Source: Hydractinia symbiolongicarpus
Taxonomy: Eukaryota; Cnidaria; Hydrozoa; Anthoathecata; Hydractiniidae
Assembly: GCF_029227915.1 (NCBI RefSeq)
Contig: NC_079884.1
Coordinates: 2,110,001 to 2,174,000 of the forward strand
DNA: 64,000 bases
Direction of reading: 5' to 3'
Of this stretch, positions 63,209 to 64,000 are shown one piece after another (the first letter of the stretch is position 1; each line of letters begins with the position of its first letter). Made by a program: the position numbers and the translations under genes. Under the pieces are notes generated by a model. That model was not told the DNA's origin and ran no database searches. It saw only the letters and a program-made list of their open reading frames with translations.

Positions 63209-64000
63209 TTCTAACGGTGGCAGTCCGTTTGAGTTACAACGGTTGCGTCACACATTCGTACCAACATGTATTTAGCGATATTTTTCTGATATTACCAGGT
63301 TGCATCGATTTTAGCAGTAAAACGATTGACTGTGGGATTTAATTGAACTGATTTTTGACTTTGATCTGATAAATGTGATAAGTCAGACAATTGGACTCCA
63401 AGAAGTAACATTCTTCTTAACTCGACATGTTTGTCGGAACTCAGCGATTACATTGGACGCTGTGGTAGCGCTTCAATTAAAAATTTAGATAAATAAGTCA
63501 TTTTTACTGTGGGACAAATGCTAACCGTTAGTGCGCGCTGAGGAAATAGCGACAGTTTCAAAAACCACATTTCCTTGACTTTCTAACGGTGGCAGTCCGT
63601 TTGAGTTACAACGGTTGCGTCACACATTCGTACCAACATGTATTTAGCAATATTTTTCTGATATTACCAGGTTGCATCGATTTTAACAGTAAAACGATTG
63701 ACTGTGGGATTTAATTGAACTGATTTTTGACTTTGATCTGTTAAATGTGATAAATGAGACAAAAGCACTCCAAGAAATAACATTCTTCTTAACTCGACAT
63801 GATTGTCGGAACTCAGCGATTACACTGGACCCTGTGGTAACGCTTCATTTAAAAATCCAGATGATTAAGTCTTTCCTTAGTGTGGGACGAATCTTGGCCG
63901 TTAGCCCGCGCCGAAAATATAGAGACATTCTCAAAAACTACATTTCAATAATTTCTTGGCGGTATCAATCCGTTTGAGTTACAATGGTTGCGTCACATAT

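Larger units (their letters stand above)
48421..64000 (-). repeat. Satellite array, right arm, A-like monomers only (after the retrotransposon)
   Basis: Continuation of the inverted array in steps of about 372-373 bp. Every monomer retains the full A-type segment (gene-free), and B marks such as the complement of GTTTACTGAAAATGG are absent by eye. Variants become locally uniform in blocks: GAGCCAATTGGACTCCAACG at 49.1-49.9 kb, GGTGGCAGTCCGTTTGAG at 56-61 kb, and ACCATCATGCACTTAACG at 61.7-62.9 kb. The array runs off the end of the window. Confidence 0.95.

Noticed and set aside
1-64000. CENP-B box
   Set aside because: I found no stretch with the TTCG...A..CGGG core arrangement in the monomers.
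1-64000. tRNA, rRNA or telomere repeats
   Set aside because: No cloverleaf A/B-box pair, no conserved rRNA blocks and no short telomere-type repeat seen. Recurring motifs all belong to the satellite.

Overview
The window is almost entirely satellite DNA from a eukaryotic, probably invertebrate animal, genome. It is A+T-rich, has no host protein-coding gene, rRNA or tRNA that I can recognise, and is built from well over 150 tandem copies of one diverged repeat unit. The only true genes are the decayed gag-pol remains of one Ty3/gypsy-type LTR retrotransposon at 44489-48420. Its Gag and Pol resemble elements I know from arthropods, flatworms and other invertebrates. The species cannot be named from this sequence.

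Layout. (1) 1-40316: satellite in one orientation, made of two related monomer types: a long A monomer of about 373 bp and a short B monomer of about 346 bp. B lacks about 27 bp of A and has a different flank to the right of that gap. From 1 to about 26 kb the two types are mixed into long higher-order repeats: a 1264-bp tandem duplication (2981-5508), a 4022-bp unit (8370-16414) and a 3622-bp unit (18333-25576). These lengths fit whole-monomer sums: 2A+B+172 bp, 8A+3B and 6A+4B. From about 27.4 to 39.7 kb the array is a mostly regular A-B dimer of about 719 bp. (2) 40316/40317: the orientation flips abruptly. (3) 40317-64000: satellite in the opposite orientation, made only of A-like monomers (372-373 bp); I see no B monomer there. 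It has its own recent amplifications, including a 2233-bp duplication that looks identical wherever I compared it (50394-54859), a trimer unit of 1117 bp (about 57-61 kb) and a 748-bp duplication (61713-63208). (4) Inside the right arm, at 44489-48420, sits the retrotransposon, flanked by a 5-bp target duplication (GTGAT).

The retrotransposon is 3932 bp long with unusually short LTRs of 141 bp that differ by two substitutions and two 1-bp indels. Gag, protease, reverse transcriptase, RNase H and integrase occupy a single reading frame. That frame is broken by a frameshift near the Gag N-terminus and by three in-frame stops, so this copy cannot encode its own proteins. There is no tRNA-type primer site. 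Instead, 15 nt just inside the 5' LTR are perfectly complementary to 15 nt within the LTR, beginning about 33 nt after a TATA box. That is the layout expected of self-primed reverse transcription, as in Tf1 and sushi-type elements, and is the most interesting functional signal here.

Taken together this looks like a heterochromatic block, possibly pericentromeric or centromeric (inference only). It has layered local amplification, an inversion boundary that also separates two monomer compositions, and one fairly young nested retrotransposon.
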